Source of the DNA: Novosphingobium sp. PP1Y
GTDB taxonomy: Bacteria > Pseudomonadota > Alphaproteobacteria > Sphingomonadales > Sphingomonadaceae
Reading direction: 5' to 3'
DNA length: 64,000 nucleotides
NCBI RefSeq assembly: GCF_000253255.1
Contig: NC_015580.1
Coordinates: 2,741,001 to 2,805,000 of the forward strand
The position numbers and the translations under genes were made by a program. The notes under the pieces are model-generated. The model was not told where the DNA came from. It searched no databases and saw nothing but the letters and a program-made list of their open reading frames with translations. Positions 8,085 to 17,092 of the stretch are shown in pieces. Numbering within the stretch: the stretch's first letter is position 1; each line of letters begins with the position of its first letter.

Positions 8085-10847
8085 GTGAGCGACGACATCG
8101 ACACTCTAGAACATACCGGCCCCGAGGGCGAGTACACCCGCATCGACATCGTCGATGAGATGAAGACGAGCTACCTCGATTACGCGATGAGCGTGATCGT
8201 GAGCCGCGCGCTTCCCGACGTGCGGGACGGCCTCAAGCCGGTGCATCGTCGCATCCTGTGGACCAGCCACGAAAACGGGTTCGTTTCCGGCAAGGCCTAC
8301 CGCAAGTCGGCGCGTATCGTCGGTGACACCATGGGTAAGTATCACCCCCATGGCGACGCCGCGATCTACGACGCGCTGGCGCGCATGACGCAGGACTGGT
8401 CGATGCGCCTGCCGTTGATCGACGGCCAGGGCAACTTCGGCTCGATGGATCCCGATCCGCCGGCATCGATGCGTTATACCGAGGCGCGCCTTGCCAAGGT
8501 GGCCGACGCGCTGCTGGCGGACATCGACAAGGATACGGTCGACTTCCAGCCCAACTACGACGGGGCGGAGAACGAGCCGCAGGTCCTGCCTGCGCGTTAT
8601 CCTAACCTGCTGGTCAACGGCGCCGGCGGCATCGCGGTCGGCATGGCCACGAATATCCCTCCGCACAATCTGGGCGAAGTGATCGACGGCTGCTTCGCGA
8701 TGATGGACAATCCGGGCATCACTTCGGAAGAACTGTTCCAGATCATTCCGGGGCCGGATTTCCCGACCGCTCCGCTGATCCTCGGCCAGGGCGGCGCGCG
8801 CAACGCCGCGATGACCGGTCGCGGCTCGATCATGATGCGTTGCCGCCACCAGATCGAGGAAGCCCGCGGCGACCGTCGCTCGATCGTGCTGACCTCGATT
8901 CCCTACCAGGTCGGCAAGTCCAACCTCGTCGAGAAAATCGCCGAGGCCGCCAAGGACAAGCGGATCGAGGGCGTTTCCGACATTCGCGACGAATCGAGCC
9001 GCGAAGGCATGCGCGTCGTCGTCGATCTCAAGCGCGACGCCTCGCCCGAAGTCGTGCTCAACCAGATCTGGCGCAACACTCCTGCCCAGTCGAACTTTGC
9101 CGCCAACATGCTGGCGATCCGTGGCGGACGCCCGGAAATCCTCTCGCTGCGCGATATTCTGCAGGCCTTCATCCAGTTCCGCGAGCAGGTCATCACCCGC
9201 CGCACCAAGTACGAACTGAACAAGGCCCGCGACCGCGCGCACATCTTGCTCGGCCTCGTCGTCGCGGTTTCGAACCTCGACGAAGTCGTCGCAATGATCC
9301 GCGGTTCGTCGAACCCGGCCGATGCCCGCGCGAAGCTGCTGGCCAAGGAATGGCCGATCGGCGATATCGCGCCTTACATTCGGCTCGTCGAGGCGATCGA
9401 ACCGAGCGCTGAAGAGGATGGCGGGTCCTATCGCCTGTCCGAGACGCAAGTTAAGGCGATACTTGAACTTCGCCTGCACCGCCTGACTGCGCTGGGCCGC
9501 GACGAAATCGGCGACGAGCTCAAGGAGCTTGCCATTGCGATCGAGGAATATCTCTCGATCCTCGCCGATAGAGTCAAGCTTTACAACGTGATGCGTGAGG
9601 AACTTCAGGCAGTACGCGATGCCTATGCGACCCCGCGTGTCTCCGAGATCACCGCTGCCTTCGACGGGATCGAGGACGAAGATCTGATCGAGCGCGAGGA
9701 CATGGTGGTGACTGTCACCATGGACGGGTACATCAAGCGCACGCCGCTCTCGACGTTCCGCGCCCAGAACCGCGGCGGCAAGGGCCGCGCCGGCATGGCG
9801 ACCAAGGACGAGGACGCGGTGACGACCATGTTCGTCACCTCGACCCACAACCCGGTCCTGTTCTTCTCGACCGCGGGCAAGGTCTACCGCCTGAAGGTCT
9901 GGAAACTTCCGGAGGGTGGTCCGACCACGCGCGGCCGTCCGATCGTCAATTTGCTTCCGGCACTCGACAAGGACGAGACGATCCAGACCGTCCTTGCCCT
10001 GCCCGAGGACGAGGCCGATTGGGGCAAGCTCTCAGTCGTCTTCGCTACCTCGAAGGGCAATGTCCGCCGCAATTCGATGGACTCCTTCTCGAACATTCCG
10101 ACCAACGGCAAGTTCGCGATGAAGTTCGACGAGGATGCCGACGATCACCTGATCGGCGTGGCCCTCCTCGAGGCGACCGACGATGTCCTGCTCGCCACTC
10201 GCCAGGGCAAGGCGATCCGCTTCGCCGGTGACCAGGTCCGCGAATTCACGAGCCGCACATCCACCGGCGTGCGCGGCATGACGCTCAAGGGAGACGACCG
10301 CGTCATTTCGCTGTCGATCCTCCACCGCGTCGGCACCGAATCCGAAGAGCGCGAGGAATACCTCAGGTACGCTCCGTGGAAGGGCGAGAAGGAAGGCGAA
10401 CCGGATCTCTCGGCAGAGCGCTTCGCCGAATTGCAGGAACGCGAGCAGTTCATCCTGACTGTCTGCGCCAACGGCTACGGCAAGATGTCCTCGGCCTACG
10501 AATATCGCCGCACGGGACGCGGCGGCCAGGGCATCACCAATATCGACAATATCGCCCGCAATGGGCCGGTCGTGGCGAGCTTCCCGGCCAGCCAGGCCGA
10601 GCAGCTCATGCTGGTGACCGATCAGGCCAAGCTGATCCGCCTGCCGCTGGAAACCATGCGTGTCATCGGCCGCAATTCCGCCGGTGTCAGATTGTTCAAT
10701 GTCTCGGCCAACGAGCACGTCGTCAGCGCAGTGCGCCTCGACGAGGCCAGCGAAGAAGACGAAGTCCTCGGCGAGGCAGTTGACGTGGCAGACGGCGCGG
10801 CGCCGGAGGCACCGGAAGCCCCCGAGGCTCCGGAAGCCGGAGAATGA
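8085..10847 (+). CDS. gyrA: DNA gyrase subunit A
   Basis: Breakage-reunion subunit of DNA gyrase, which with GyrB introduces negative supercoils. The 920-residue protein has the catalytic Tyr131 (SMRYTEARL), the quinolone-determining region [10 protein letters not shown] (residues 88-96), six blade-type repeats in the C-terminal DNA-wrapping domain, and the GyrA box QNRGGKG, which marks it as GyrA and not ParC. The residue equivalent to E. coli Ser83 is Ala92. The start is GTG 8085. The end is an acidic Pro/Glu/Ala repeat tail, and the stop overlaps the next start as ATGA. Confidence 0.97.
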   Translation: MSDDIDTLEHTGPEGEYTRIDIVDEMKTSYLDYAMSVIVSRALPDVRDGLKPVHRRILWTSHENGFVSGKAYRKSARIVGDTMGKYHPHGDAAIYDALARMTQDWSMRLPLIDGQGNFGSMDPDPPASMRYTEARLAKVADALLADIDKDTVDFQPNYDGAENEPQVLPARYPNLLVNGAGGIAVGMATNIPPHNLGEVIDGCFAMMDNPGITSEELFQIIPGPDFPTAPLILGQGGARNAAMTGRGSIMMRCRHQIEEARGDRRSIVLTSIPYQVGKSNLVEKIAEAAKDKRIEGVSDIRDESSREGMRVVVDLKRDASPEVVLNQIWRNTPAQSNFAANMLAIRGGRPEILSLRDILQAFIQFREQVITRRTKYELNKARDRAHILLGLVVAVSNLDEVVAMIRGSSNPADARAKLLAKEWPIGDIAPYIRLVEAIEPSAEEDGGSYRLSETQVKAILELRLHRLTALGRDEIGDELKELAIAIEEYLSILADRVKLYNVMREELQAVRDAYATPRVSEITAAFDGIEDEDLIEREDMVVTVTMDGYIKRTPLSTFRAQNRGGKGRAGMATKDEDAVTTMFVTSTHNPVLFFSTAGKVYRLKVWKLPEGGPTTRGRPIVNLLPALDKDETIQTVLALPEDEADWGKLSVVFATSKGNVRRNSMDSFSNIPTNGKFAMKFDEDADDHLIGVALLEATDDVLLATRQGKAIRFAGDQVREFTSRTSTGVRGMTLKGDDRVISLSILHRVGTESEEREEYLRYAPWKGEKEGEPDLSAERFAELQEREQFILTVCANGYGKMSSAYEYRRTGRGGQGITNIDNIARNGPVVASFPASQAEQLMLVTDQAKLIRLPLETMRVIGRNSAGVRLFNVSANEHVVSAVRLDEASEEDEVLGEAVDVADGAAPEAPEAPEAPEAGE

Positions 10848-11212
10848 CGGACGAAAGGCCGGTGTCCACCGAGACATTGGCCTACAAGATCCTGACCGGG
10901 GCCCAGATGGCGCAGCTGCTCGGAAACGGCAGTTTCGCAGGTGCGCCGGTCGATCTTGCCGATGGTTTCGTGCATTTGTCCGCCGCGGGACAAGTCCAGG
11001 GAACGCTGGACAAACACTTCGCCGGACAAGAGGACCTGCATATCGCCTGCGTCGACCTTGCGGCGGTCGCCAACGCGCTCAAGTGGGAAGTCTCGCGCGG
11101 AGGCGCGCTGTTCCCGCACCTTTACGCACCATTGCCGCTCAGCGCCGTTACCGCGCACGGCCCGGTCCGGCGCGATACTTCGGGATGCGTCATCCTGCCG
11201 GGGCTCGACTGA
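10844..11212 (+). CDS. DUF952 family protein
   Basis: A 122-residue cytosolic protein of the DUF952 family: AYKILTGAQMAQL at the start, the conserved DGFVHLSAA motif near residue 40, and FPHLYAPLPLSAV at the C-terminus. The fold is related to that of toxin-like ADP-ribosyltransferase domains, but no activity is established. It overlaps gyrA by ATGA, so it is translated from the gyrA transcript. The following YhhN gene converges on it. Confidence 0.82.
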   Translation: MTDERPVSTETLAYKILTGAQMAQLLGNGSFAGAPVDLADGFVHLSAAGQVQGTLDKHFAGQEDLHIACVDLAAVANALKWEVSRGGALFPHLYAPLPLSAVTAHGPVRRDTSGCVILPGLD

Positions 11213-11215
11213 CCT

Positions 11216-11866
11216 TTATCGGCGTGAGCGCAGTTCCACGGTCACGCCGGTGGAAAGCATCAGGTTGCCGAAGTAGAACAGCGGCCAGGCGAAATGCGCC
11301 ATCCACAGCTCACGCTGCATGAGGCCCTCCGCTGCGACGGCAAGCAGGTTCGCGGCCATGATGACCACAGCCCCTGCCCCCACCCGGTAGCGCGGAAAGG
11401 TGCTCGCCCAGGCGCTTGCGGCCATGCCGCCAACGGCAACCATGAAGACGAGCGCGGTAATGCGCATTTCGGGCGATGCCAGGAGAAAACCGATCACCGG
11501 CGTGATCAGCAGGATCGCGGTGACGGCGGCTTTCTGCGACCCGGTCAACTGCGCACGGCGATGCGAGGTAAAAAGCCCGATCCCCAGGCCGAAGCCGATG
11601 ATGATCAGGACGATCGAGGCGTAAGGGAGATAGTCGTAAAGGGCCGTTCCGACCCCTTCGCAAACCAGCATACCCGCCAACATTCGGGTGTCGTTGCCGC
11701 GATGGTGCAGGACGGCATAGACCGCGAGCAATAGCAGAGGCGCGGCTTTCAGGCCAAGCAGGTAAAGGCCCGGAAACCGGCTGTTTTCCAGCCAGATGAA
11801 AGCCAGCGCGGCAAGCACGCTGCCTAGTAGCCAGGGCCTTCTTTCGATGAGTGCGCGCCTTGGCAT
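11216..11866 (-). CDS. YhhN-family membrane protein (lysoplasmalogenase-like)
   Basis: A 216-residue integral membrane protein with about eight hydrophobic segments, including LGSVLAALAFIWLEN, LLGLKAAPLLLLAVYAVL and the C-terminal FAWPLFYFGNLMLSTGV. The layout and the LKAxPLLLL and LxxFxxGLxxFTxH-like features fit the YhhN/TMEM86 family, whose animal members hydrolyse lysoplasmalogen; the bacterial substrate is not settled. It is transcribed toward the DUF952 gene, with only three bases between them, and is divergent from trmFO. Confidence 0.78.
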   Translation of the reverse strand: MPRRALIERRPWLLGSVLAALAFIWLENSRFPGLYLLGLKAAPLLLLAVYAVLHHRGNDTRMLAGMLVCEGVGTALYDYLPYASIVLIIIGFGLGIGLFTSHRRAQLTGSQKAAVTAILLITPVIGFLLASPEMRITALVFMVAVGGMAASAWASTFPRYRVGAGAVVIMAANLLAVAAEGLMQRELWMAHFAWPLFYFGNLMLSTGVTVELRSRR

Positions 11867-12008
11867 TCGCTGGGTCTTCCTGTCCGGGGCCGAATTCGTC
11901 GACTGCGCTTGTCACGGTTTTGGCCTGCCATGCAATCCCCCTAGTCCCGGCGCCCCCAACTTGCATTCCCTTTCGCTGCGCGCAAAGAGCGGCTAGGGGC
12001 CTTGGCCC

Positions 12009-13385
12009 ATGACAGCACAACCCGAATACGACGTTCACATTATCGGCGGCGGCCTCGCAGGCAGCGAGGCGGCCTGGCAACTCGCGCGGCGCGGCCTTCG
12101 CGTGCGCCTGTCAGAAATGCGCGGCACGGGAGAGCGCAGCCCGGCGCACCAGACCGACGGCCTGGCCGAGATGGTCTGCTCCAATTCCTTCCGTTCGGAC
12201 GATGACGAGAAGAACGCGGTTGGCCTGCTCCATCACGAGATGCGCCGCTGCGATTCGGTGATCATGGCTGCGGCTGCCAAGGCGCAGGTACCCGCAGGTT
12301 CGGCGCTGGCAGTCGACCGCGAGGTATTCTCCGCCGAAGTCGAAGCCCGCCTCCAGTCGCTGCCGACGCTCGACATCGTGCGCGAGCGCATCGACACCCT
12401 GCCCGATAGCGGCCTGACCATCGTTGCCACTGGGCCGCTTACGGCCGAAACACTGGCCGGCAGCATCGGCAAGGCGACCGGCTCGGATAGCCTCGCCTTC
12501 TTCGATGCCATCGCTCCGATCGTCTACCACGACACGATCGACATGGACATCTGCTGGAAGGCCTCGCGCTGGGACAAGCCCTCCAAGTTCGGCGGGGAAG
12601 CCAAGGACTACATCAACTGTCCAATGGACAAGGACCAGTATCTGGCCTTCCACCAGGCCCTGCTCGACGGCGAAAAGACCGCGTTCAAGGAGTGGGAAGC
12701 CAACACCCCCTACTTCGACGGTTGCATGCCGATCGAGGTCATGGCCGAACGCGGTGTCGACACCCTGCGCTTCGGGCCGATGAAGCCGGTGGGGCTCGAC
12801 AACCCGCACTGGGCGACCGAGGAACATCCCAACGGGCGCTGGGCCTATGCCGTCGTCCAACTCCGCCAGGACAACAAGCTGGGTACGCTGTGGAACATGG
12901 TGGGCTTCCAGACCAAGCTCAAGCATGCCGAGCAGGTCCGCCTGTTCCGCACCATTCCCGGGCTCGAAAAGGCCGAATTCGCTCGCCTGGGCGGCCTGCA
13001 CCGCAACACCTTCCTCAACTCGCCGGTCCTGCTCGACCGGCAGCTGCGGCTCAAGAGCGCGCCGCACGTTCGCTTTGCCGGGCAGATCACCGGATGCGAG
13101 GGCTATGTCGAAAGCGCCGCGGTCGGTCTGATGGCCGGCCTGATGACCGCTGCCGAACTGGGTGGGCTCGTGTGGCAGGGACCGCCGGCGACAACGGCGA
13201 TGGGCGCGTTGCTCTCGCACATTACCGGCGACGCCGAGGCGGAAAGCTATCAGCCGATGAATGTGAATTTCGGCCTGTTCCCACCGCTTCACGAGGTCAA
13301 GAAGAAGCAGCGCAAGGAAGCCTATACCGAGCGGGCCAAGGAAGACATCGGCGCCTGGTTGCAAACGCTGGCCCCGGCGGCCTGA
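12009..13385 (+). CDS. trmFO: Methylenetetrahydrofolate-tRNA (uracil-5-)-methyltransferase TrmFO
   Basis: FAD- and folate-dependent enzyme that makes ribothymidine at position 54 of tRNA using methylene-tetrahydrofolate. The 458-residue protein has the FAD Rossmann motif [13 protein letters not shown] (residues 11-23), the active-site-region [13 protein letters not shown] (Cys57), [10 protein letters not shown] with a second conserved Cys, [11 protein letters not shown] and the FAD-binding [13 protein letters not shown]. Length and all motifs are normal. An EF-hand reading frame continues antisense through most of this gene, which looks incidental. Confidence 0.96.
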   Translation: MTAQPEYDVHIIGGGLAGSEAAWQLARRGLRVRLSEMRGTGERSPAHQTDGLAEMVCSNSFRSDDDEKNAVGLLHHEMRRCDSVIMAAAAKAQVPAGSALAVDREVFSAEVEARLQSLPTLDIVRERIDTLPDSGLTIVATGPLTAETLAGSIGKATGSDSLAFFDAIAPIVYHDTIDMDICWKASRWDKPSKFGGEAKDYINCPMDKDQYLAFHQALLDGEKTAFKEWEANTPYFDGCMPIEVMAERGVDTLRFGPMKPVGLDNPHWATEEHPNGRWAYAVVQLRQDNKLGTLWNMVGFQTKLKHAEQVRLFRTIPGLEKAEFARLGGLHRNTFLNSPVLLDRQLRLKSAPHVRFAGQITGCEGYVESAAVGLMAGLMTAAELGGLVWQGPPATTAMGALLSHITGDAEAESYQPMNVNFGLFPPLHEVKKKQRKEAYTERAKEDIGAWLQTLAPAA

Positions 13386-13394
13386 GGCGCTTGA

Positions 13395-13850
13395 GCACGA
13401 ACAACGCGGTTTGGGACCGGACCGGCGCGGCGGCGCCGTGCGGCGGAACTCCTCTGGCGTCAGCCAGTCGTTGCCGTTGACGTCGGCATGGTCGAACTTG
13501 TCGACGGTCGTGACGGCCCATTCCTCAAACGTGAGCAGGTTGTTGCCGTCCTTGTCGAGCCTGCGGAATCCCGCGGTCCTGGTCGACAGCATTTCGTTGC
13601 GGGTGATGCGTCCGTCGCTGTCATGGTCATAACGGGCAAAGCGCCGTTGCTCGCGGCTGAGTTCGGTCGCTTCGGGCGGTTCCGGGCCGACCAGATCTTC
13701 TATCGCCGCGCTTGGAAATTCGTCGGGCTGCGCCGTAGCTTCCTCAGGCGGCGGGGCGCCCTCCTCCACTTCGGCGCGGCCCTGCATCCAGAACAGGCCG
13801 AGCGAGACAAGCAGTAGCGCAGCCAGCGCGCCCAGGACCAGTCTGTTCAC
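13395..13850 (-). CDS. Membrane-anchored EF-hand protein lacking an evident stop codon
   Basis: Residues 1-24 are a hydrophobic signal or anchor (MNRLVLGALAALLLVSLGLF), followed by an acidic linker and three calcium-binding EF-hand loops: DHDSDGRITRNE (75-86), DKDGNNLLTFEE (99-110) and DVNGNDWLTPEE (123-134). The recognisable protein ends around KPRCSC at residue 152, but codon 153 is TCA and the frame stays open to 12111, antisense to trmFO, giving a 579-residue frame. I mark only the supported part. One substitution from TGA or TAA to TCA would explain it. Probably a periplasmic calcium-binding protein. Confidence 0.65.
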
Positions 13851-13859
13851 GAACGCCTC

Positions 13860-13878
13860 TGCATCACCCCGCGATGCA
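13860..13878 (-). repeat. Inverted repeat TGCATC/GATGCA upstream of the EF-hand gene
   Basis: TGCATC at 13860-13865 faces GATGCA at 13873-13878 across seven bases, just upstream of the EF-hand start. It shares arms with palindromes at 17003 and 20075. Confidence 0.4.
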
Positions 13879-13923
13879 TAGTGCGATGGTCTCCGCCTTT
13901 GAAATTACAATCTGGTCAGCAGG

Positions 13924-14625
13924 TCAAAAGCCCAGAATACCGAGCCGCATGGCCTTGAGCAGCGCCGCGGGGGACTGCGCGGCTTTCTCATCGCCCCTGG
14001 CCTGCCGAGCTTGCGCAAGACCGTGCAGCACGAGTAGCGGCCGCAGCGGTCTTGAAACGCGCGGGCTGCGCGTCGCGTCCTCTGCGATCATGGCACGCAT
14101 GGCCTCGGTCTCGCTCTTGTCGCGCAGGCGCGTGGCGAGGTCGGCCATCGCCCATTTCCGGCCGATCGTGGCGCAAGCCTGCGCCTCGCCCGGCCTGCCG
14201 AGCGCGGAGGCCAACGCGGCGAATGCGGCCCCGCGCCCCTCTACCATCTGACCCAAGGCTTCGGGCGGCAAGGGCGCATGCCCGGTCAAGGCTTCCCAGC
14301 CATCGACGAGCGCCGAGAGCGCCTTGTGCTGGCCGTCCCAACTGCGCAGCGCGGCCAGCAAGGGTTCGCCCGCAGGCCATTCGGATGCATCGCGATCGAG
14401 GCTCTCGCGCCACCAGGCAAGGCGCAGCTGCGCCAGCATCGGCTCCTTGGAATGGCGCAGCAGCCCGGCCAGACGCGTATCTAGCGCGAACAGGGCCAGC
14501 GTGGGCAGGCGCGCCGAGCCTGGGGCATAGGCCAGCGCCAGTCTCTGGCTCAGCGGCAAACTGGCAAGCAAGCTCTCTTCGATGGCGTTTGCGGACATCG
14601 GTCGCGGGGGGGAATCTTGTGACAC
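13924..14625 (-). CDS. Squalene/phytoene-synthase-like protein (NDUFAF6-like), no catalytic Asp motifs
   Basis: A 233-residue helical protein that fits the squalene/phytoene synthase fold: LALAYAPGSARLPTLALFALDTRLAG, then AQLRLAWWRESLDRD, the segment by which this group is recognised. The two aspartate-rich DxxxD motifs that bind prenyl diphosphate are missing, so prenyl transfer is unlikely. Mitochondrial NDUFAF6, a complex I assembly factor, is of this degenerate type, and a similar assembly role is possible but inferred. It is a single gene, divergent from the TadG-type operon. Confidence 0.7.
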   Translation of the reverse strand: MSQDSPPRPMSANAIEESLLASLPLSQRLALAYAPGSARLPTLALFALDTRLAGLLRHSKEPMLAQLRLAWWRESLDRDASEWPAGEPLLAALRSWDGQHKALSALVDGWEALTGHAPLPPEALGQMVEGRGAAFAALASALGRPGEAQACATIGRKWAMADLATRLRDKSETEAMRAMIAEDATRSPRVSRPLRPLLVLHGLAQARQARGDEKAAQSPAALLKAMRLGILGF

Positions 14626-14773
14626 AGCGCCTCTCTAACCTGCGAGGCCGGTTGTGCAAGTGCGCCCAAATGCAACGCCATTTAACAAGGGTTAACTAAA
14701 ATGTTTCATTCAATGCAAATCTCGTTGCCCGAGATAGTGAATATTCGATTGAGGCGCCTTGAGGATATTTCCG

Positions 14774-16078
14774 ATGTTCCGACGGATCCGCTGCCTGATG
14801 AAAAGCCTGCTCTCCGCAAGGAGCGGCAACGCCATGATGATGGTGGCGCTCGGCATGCCCGCCCTCATCGGAGCCATGGGCTATGGCGTCGACACAGCCC
14901 AATGGTACATGTGGCAGCGCGAGTTGCAACACTCGGTCGACCAGGCCGCAATCGGCGGCGCATGGGCGCTGGCCTACAGCGACGATGCCGATTACAAAAC
15001 GCGCGCCAAGCAGGAATTCAACGCCAATCAGAAGATCACCGCCTCCTTCGCGAGCGCTCCGACGATCAGCCTGGCGAACTTCGATGGCGGCACGGCGAAC
15101 AGCGTTCTGGTAACGGCCACGGCGACGAAGAAGCTGCCTTTCACCGGCTTGCTGCTCAACCAGTCGGCCACCGTGATGGCGCGCGCGCAGGCCCGCTTCA
15201 AGGAAGGTAGCAAGTTCCATGCCTGCCTGATCACCCTCAAGCAGGACGGCACCACATTCCAGATCGGCGGTAACGCACACGTCATTGCCAATTGCGGCTT
15301 GGGCGCCCTTTCATGCAGCGACGATGCCATCACCATCGACGGTAGTGCCACTGTGGAGACCACCTCGATTGCCGCATGCGGTACAGTGGACGTCCCCGAG
15401 AGCCTGCAAGGAACGGTCACAGAAAATGCTTCTGGCCTCACCGACGTCTATTCCGACATTCCGATCCCGGAGCCGGATTCCGGCACTGCGGACCAGACCA
15501 AGAAAAAGTACTGCGAGGGTAACGGGAACAAGGCGATCGCCAATCTTTTTCCCGGCAAATATGTCGGCGGCTATACCGCCAAGTGCGCCACGACTTTCAA
15601 CTCGGGCATCTATTTCATCGATGGCGGCACCTTGGACCTGTCCACCAACGCAACGGTCGTGGGAAAGAACGTTCTGTTCGTGCTGCGCAAAGGCGCGCAG
15701 ATCAAGCTGGGCGGCGAAGGGGCGACGGGCTCGATAACGCTGACGCCGATGCAGGCTGCCGACTTCCAGAGCACACCTTATGCGGCCGATGCGGATCGCC
15801 TTTCGCAGATGCTGTTCATGGAGGACAAGACCGATGAGACCGAGCCTGCCTCGCACCAGATCAACGGCAACACCAATCTGAACATCGAGGGCGTGCTCTA
15901 CCTTCCCAACGGTGACGTCCAGATCAACGGCGACTCCGGCACCACCAGCAAGCTGTGCTTCCAGATCTCGGCCTATACGCTCGACATTCGCGGCAGCGCC
16001 TACCTGCGCACCTTGTGCGACTACGACGACAGCTCGCTGCTCGGCACCTCCACTCCCATCGTGAGGCTCGTGGCATGA
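14774..16078 (+). CDS. TadG-like protein with N-terminal Tad domain
   Basis: A 434-residue protein whose first 75 residues form a Tad domain: a short basic start, the membrane segment GNAMMMVALGMPALIGAMGYGVDTAQWY and the family-typical LQHSVDQAAIGGAWAL. The remaining 350 residues are extracytoplasmic, Cys-containing and rich in Gly/Asn/Thr repeats such as GGTLDLSTNATVVGKN and NGDVQINGDS, suggesting a beta-rich fold. ATG 14774 is preferred over an upstream TTG; ATG 14798 is possible. Its stop overlaps the next start as ATGA. It may be an assembly or surface protein, with no pilin or motor genes nearby. Confidence 0.75.
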   Translation: MFRRIRCLMKSLLSARSGNAMMMVALGMPALIGAMGYGVDTAQWYMWQRELQHSVDQAAIGGAWALAYSDDADYKTRAKQEFNANQKITASFASAPTISLANFDGGTANSVLVTATATKKLPFTGLLLNQSATVMARAQARFKEGSKFHACLITLKQDGTTFQIGGNAHVIANCGLGALSCSDDAITIDGSATVETTSIAACGTVDVPESLQGTVTENASGLTDVYSDIPIPEPDSGTADQTKKKYCEGNGNKAIANLFPGKYVGGYTAKCATTFNSGIYFIDGGTLDLSTNATVVGKNVLFVLRKGAQIKLGGEGATGSITLTPMQAADFQSTPYAADADRLSQMLFMEDKTDETEPASHQINGNTNLNIEGVLYLPNGDVQINGDSGTTSKLCFQISAYTLDIRGSAYLRTLCDYDDSSLLGTSTPIVRLVA

Positions 16079-16530
16079 TCGGTCATGGCCTGCGCCGCAT
16101 GGTTAGCGACCTGAAAGGCGTGATGGCCGTCGAAACCGCCATCGTCGCACCGGTTATCGTGCTGATGGCACTCGGTACCTTCGAAGTCGGCCGGATCGTC
16201 TCGCGCCAGCAGGAATTGCAGAGCGCAGCGAGCGAGGCCGAAGGCATCGTGCTGGCCGCCGCAGCCGGTTCTGGCACATCCTCGGACACGATGAAGAGTG
16301 TCATCAAGGACTCGCTCGGTCTCGCCGACAACGAGGTGACCTTGCAGCAGCGATTCCGCTGCAACCTCTCCAGCCAGTTGACTGCAGATGCATCCACCTG
16401 CGACACCGATCAACCGATCTATCAATATGTCCTGCTCGACGTGACCGATACCTACACGCCGATCTGGACCCGCTTCGGCGTGGGCAAGGCCCTGAACTAT
16501 CGTGTCGAGCGCACGATCCAGGTGCAGTGA
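16075..16530 (+). CDS. TadE-type pseudopilin-like membrane protein
   Basis: A 151-residue protein with the TadE layout: a short basic N-terminus, then KGVMAVETAIVAPVIVLMALGTFEVGRIVSRQQELQSAASEAE, where Glu20 precedes the single membrane helix. The C-terminal domain is outside and has two Cys that may pair. TadE-type proteins are processed by prepilin peptidases and help to assemble Flp-type fibres. It is coupled to the TadG-like gene and, through TGATG, to the next gene. Confidence 0.82.
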   Translation: MIGHGLRRMVSDLKGVMAVETAIVAPVIVLMALGTFEVGRIVSRQQELQSAASEAEGIVLAAAAGSGTSSDTMKSVIKDSLGLADNEVTLQQRFRCNLSSQLTADASTCDTDQPIYQYVLLDVTDTYTPIWTRFGVGKALNYRVERTIQVQ

Positions 16531-16979
16531 TGGGCAGCTTCTTCTCGCAGCGGCGCCTTGCGCGCTTCCACCGGGACGAACGCGGCGGTGTTCTCGTCGA
16601 GTTCGCCCTGCTCGCGCCGCTCTTCTTCACGCTGCTGATCGGCGTCCTCCAGATCGGGATGCAGATCCAGAACTGGAACGCAATCCGCAACCTCGCCTCG
16701 GATGGCGCGCGATTTGCTGTGGTCGAGTATCAGCGAGGCCATGCCAGCCAGGCCGACCTGATTTCAACCTGGATGCGCTCGCGCGGGGTCGGTTCACGGT
16801 ACAATCTCAATACCGACCGACTGGGCATTACCGTCACGTCGCAGACGAGCCGGATCGCCGATGCCCTCGAGATGCAGATCAGTGTCACTTACGATGCGCC
16901 GGACTACCTGGCCTTCGTCCCGGGCAACCTGCTGCAAATCACGTACAAGCGGCCGGTTTTCCTGCTCAAGGACAGCTGA
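16530..16979 (+). CDS. TadE-type pseudopilin-like membrane protein
   Basis: A 149-residue TadE-like protein: basic N-terminus, DERGGVLVEFALLAPLFFTLLIGVLQIGMQIQNWNAIRNLASDGARFAVVEYQRG. Glu24 before the helix and the amphipathic stretch behind it are typical. The extracytoplasmic part has no Cys. Start ATG 16530 shares its A with the previous stop. It is the third and last gene of the trio and is followed by a strong terminator. Confidence 0.82.
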   Translation: MGSFFSQRRLARFHRDERGGVLVEFALLAPLFFTLLIGVLQIGMQIQNWNAIRNLASDGARFAVVEYQRGHASQADLISTWMRSRGVGSRYNLNTDRLGITVTSQTSRIADALEMQISVTYDAPDYLAFVPGNLLQITYKRPVFLLKDS

Positions 16980-17002
16980 CCACCCTTCCCTTCTGACAGC
17001 GG

Positions 17003-17018
17003 GCTGCATCGATGCAGC
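17003..17018. repeat. Perfect 16-bp palindrome GCTGCATCGATGCAGC
   Basis: A perfect palindrome in the 113-base space between the TadE-like gene and pdhB, just before the terminator hairpin. Its TGCATCGATGCA core resembles the palindrome at 20075-20088. Confidence 0.5.
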
Positions 17019-17033
17019 GTCCGCGCCATGAAA

Positions 17034-17064
17034 AAGGGCCGCCGGGATGATACCGGCGGCCCTT
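17034..17064. terminator. Bidirectional rho-independent terminator
   Basis: AAGGGCCGCCGG (17034-17045) pairs with CCGGCGGCCCTT (17053-17064) across a seven-base loop, with A residues before it. It lies between the convergent TadE-like gene and pdhB and can serve both. Confidence 0.88.
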
Positions 17065-17092
17065 GTCATTCCTGGCCTGAAAGTCTGTGGGC

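Noticed and set aside
8106..9848. A 580-codon open frame antisense to gyrA
   Set aside because: GyrA is certain on the plus strand; the antisense frame has an unlikely composition and no recognisable motif.
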